From Kordia sp. (GTDB lineage Bacteria > Bacteroidota > Bacteroidia > Flavobacteriales > Flavobacteriaceae): 64,000 nucleotides of DNA. The position numbers and the translations under genes are program-made. Each line of letters starts with the position of its first letter. Positions within the stretch are counted from its first letter, which is position 1. The notes beneath the pieces are model-generated. The model was not told where the DNA came from, made no database searches, and saw only the letters and a program-made list of their open reading frames with translations. The DNA lies in NCBI GenBank assembly GCA_002733415.1, contig NVVR01000002.1, forward strand, positions 126,001-190,000, given 5' to 3'. Of the stretch, positions 62,598 through 64,000 are shown piece after piece.

Positions 62598-64000
62598 ATG
62601 AAGAAAATTACACTTAGAGCTGTGTTCACAGCTTTTATGGTAATGAGTATTTCTGTTATTCAAGCTCAAAGTAAAAATGCTACAGGTAATGTAGTGACTA
62701 CTAGCAACTTAAATAATGGAATTACTTACAACCAATTAACAAAAGAAAATCAACAATCTTTAAATTCAACAGGCTATGTGAAATGTGCGTCCTTAGAAAT
62801 GCATGAACGTAGGATGCAAAGAGAAGGGAACTCGCAATATAATGATGCTTTTAATGACTGGTTAGAACCATTGGTTGAACAGCGTAAACTGCTTATGGCT
62901 CAACAAAAAGCGAACGGTACATTTAAAATGGCTGTTACTACTATACCAATTATATTTCATATTATTACTGATGGTGTTGGAGCGGAAAACTTATCTGCTG
63001 CTCAAATACAAGCACAGATAGATCAGTTGAATCTAGATTTTAGTAATCAGGCAGGTAGTACAAATCCTGTTGCTGCAGATGCAATGGTTCAATTTGTGCC
63101 TGCACAAGTAGATCCATCTGGAACCCCTCTAGCGGAACCGGGTATAGATAGAATAACAACTTTTGGAGATGGGCCATTTCCTACTAGCGATTTTGACGTT
63201 GGAGATGGAGGGTTAGAAATTAAGTCTACTGTTTGGGATCGATCTCAATACGCTAACATATGGACAGCAGATATCTCAGGAGGTATATTAGGATATGCAC
63301 AATTCCCAAGTAATTCTACTTTGCCAGGCTTTAATGTAAATGGGGGAACAGCACAAAATGATGGGGTTGTTATTGGTTATGGAACAGCAGGTTCTGTGGC
63401 AATTCCAGGAACTGCGGGTCAATATAATCTAGGAAGAACTTTAACGCATGAAATTGGTCACTGGATAGGTTTACGCCATATATGGGGTGACGGAGGTTGT
63501 GGAGTAGATGACTATTGCAACGATACTCCTTCAGCTGGAGGGGCTAATTACGGTACAGCACAAAATACATCTTGTGGTTCAGCAGATCAGGTAGAAAACT
63601 ATATGGATTATACAGATGATGCAATAATGAACATTTTTACAGCTGATCAAGTGGCTAGAATAGCGACAGTAATTTCTGTTGCTGATGGGTTTGTTGATTT
63701 AGTTAATTCTACAACTGGAGATGCTGATCCTACTGTTTCATTTTTAGCTAATAGTAGTGCTAATCCAAGTGAAGGAAGTGAATGTTCTTTTACAGATATA
63801 ACTAGAACTGTAAGTTTAGGAGTAGCAGCTAATGCTATTACAACAGTTAATTTTACTGTAAATAATGGAGGGACTACCGCTACTAATGGTGTGGATTTTC
63901 AATTAATGACAAATAGTGTATCTTTTGCAACTGGAGTTACTGGAACAAGAGATATAACAATTAGATTGTTTCATGATGCTTTTGTAGAAGGAGACGAAAC
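62598..64000 (+). CDS. Secreted M43-family metalloprotease (pappalysin/cytophagalysin-like), 3' part missing
   Basis: Open from ATG at 62598 to the window edge (about 467 residues seen). Signal peptide (MKKITLRAVFTAFMVMSISVIQAQ), a pro-region to about residue 110, then the catalytic domain (TIPIIFHIITDG onward) with the zinc motif HEIGHWIGLRHIWGD and Met-turn VENYMDYTDD. After it begins a Calx-beta-like domain (VNFTVNNGGTTATNGVDF). Members are usually followed by more modules and a T9SS sorting domain; those lie outside. Likely an extracellular protein-degrading enzyme. Confidence 0.92.
   Translation, partial: MKKITLRAVFTAFMVMSISVIQAQSKNATGNVVTTSNLNNGITYNQLTKENQQSLNSTGYVKCASLEMHERRMQREGNSQYNDAFNDWLEPLVEQRKLLMAQQKANGTFKMAVTTIPIIFHIITDGVGAENLSAAQIQAQIDQLNLDFSNQAGSTNPVAADAMVQFVPAQVDPSGTPLAEPGIDRITTFGDGPFPTSDFDVGDGGLEIKSTVWDRSQYANIWTADISGGILGYAQFPSNSTLPGFNVNGGTAQNDGVVIGYGTAGSVAIPGTAGQYNLGRTLTHEIGHWIGLRHIWGDGGCGVDDYCNDTPSAGGANYGTAQNTSCGSADQVENYMDYTDDAIMNIFTADQVARIATVISVADGFVDLVNSTTGDADPTVSFLANSSANPSEGSECSFTDITRTVSLGVAANAITTVNFTVNNGGTTATNGVDFQLMTNSVSFATGVTGTRDITIRLFHDAFVEGDE

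Overview
This window is a chromosomal segment of a Bacteroidota, most likely a marine member of Flavobacteriaceae (Tenacibaculum-like, although the genus cannot be fixed from sequence alone). The signs are AT-rich DNA, promoters of the Bacteroidota type (-7 box TAnnTTTG), almost no Shine-Dalgarno sequences, type IX secretion (T9SS) sorting domains of both type A and type B, a SusC-like TonB-dependent receptor, lipoproteins with acidic residues after the lipidated Cys, and a MoaC-MoaB fusion.

Positions 1-14600 are dominated by phosphate acquisition. A low-affinity phosphate permease (cut by the window edge), phoU, pstBACS and a phosphate-selective-type porin lie on the minus strand. Next come a plus-strand SulP transporter and beta-carbonic anhydrase pair, then a minus-strand beta-helix lipoprotein and a large TonB-dependent receptor. 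Direct repeats of a TTAACAT-like heptamer, 11 bp apart (the layout of a PhoB box), stand upstream of the porin, pstS, pit, the beta-helix lipoprotein and the receptor. The last two genes therefore look like uncharacterised members of the Pho regulon. Positions 14600-20260 hold housekeeping genes: a dGTPase-type triphosphohydrolase, a cold-shock protein, an M1 aminopeptidase and aspS.

Positions 20260-34880 look like an inserted block, flanked by two near-identical copies of a terminator hairpin and its neighbouring sequence. The block contains a 1452-residue T9SS type B protein, a lipoprotein, and a polymorphic-toxin operon. That operon consists of a T9SS type A secreted protein, a 2279-residue SpvB/VCBS/RHS/Hint toxin with an unrecognised 113-residue C-terminal toxin domain, and three small likely immunity genes. 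To its right is a TetR-controlled RND efflux operon whose operator can be read directly.

Positions 41779-48500 hold a polyprenyl diphosphate synthase, a conserved small protein, an outer-membrane beta-barrel and the 2-oxoglutarate dehydrogenase E1 and E2 genes with structured leaders. Positions 48760-57110 form a sulfite-oxidation neighbourhood: a Tat-exported molybdenum oxidoreductase, a monoheme cytochrome c, a rhodanese lipoprotein and a di-iron hydroxylase. These face the molybdenum-cofactor genes (moaA, moaCB, moaE, moaD, moeA) and a TauE/SafE-type sulfite exporter, so enzyme, cofactor and product handling sit together.

The right end carries a metallophosphoesterase, a glutaryl-CoA dehydrogenase-like enzyme, tRNA methyltransferase trmN6, a guanine-deaminase-like enzyme and a TerC-family protein preceded by a structured leader with its own intrinsic terminator. 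The final part is a mostly non-coding stretch with a decayed surface-protein tail and the start of a secreted M43 metalloprotease that runs off the window. I saw no rRNA, tRNA, CRISPR array or transposase.
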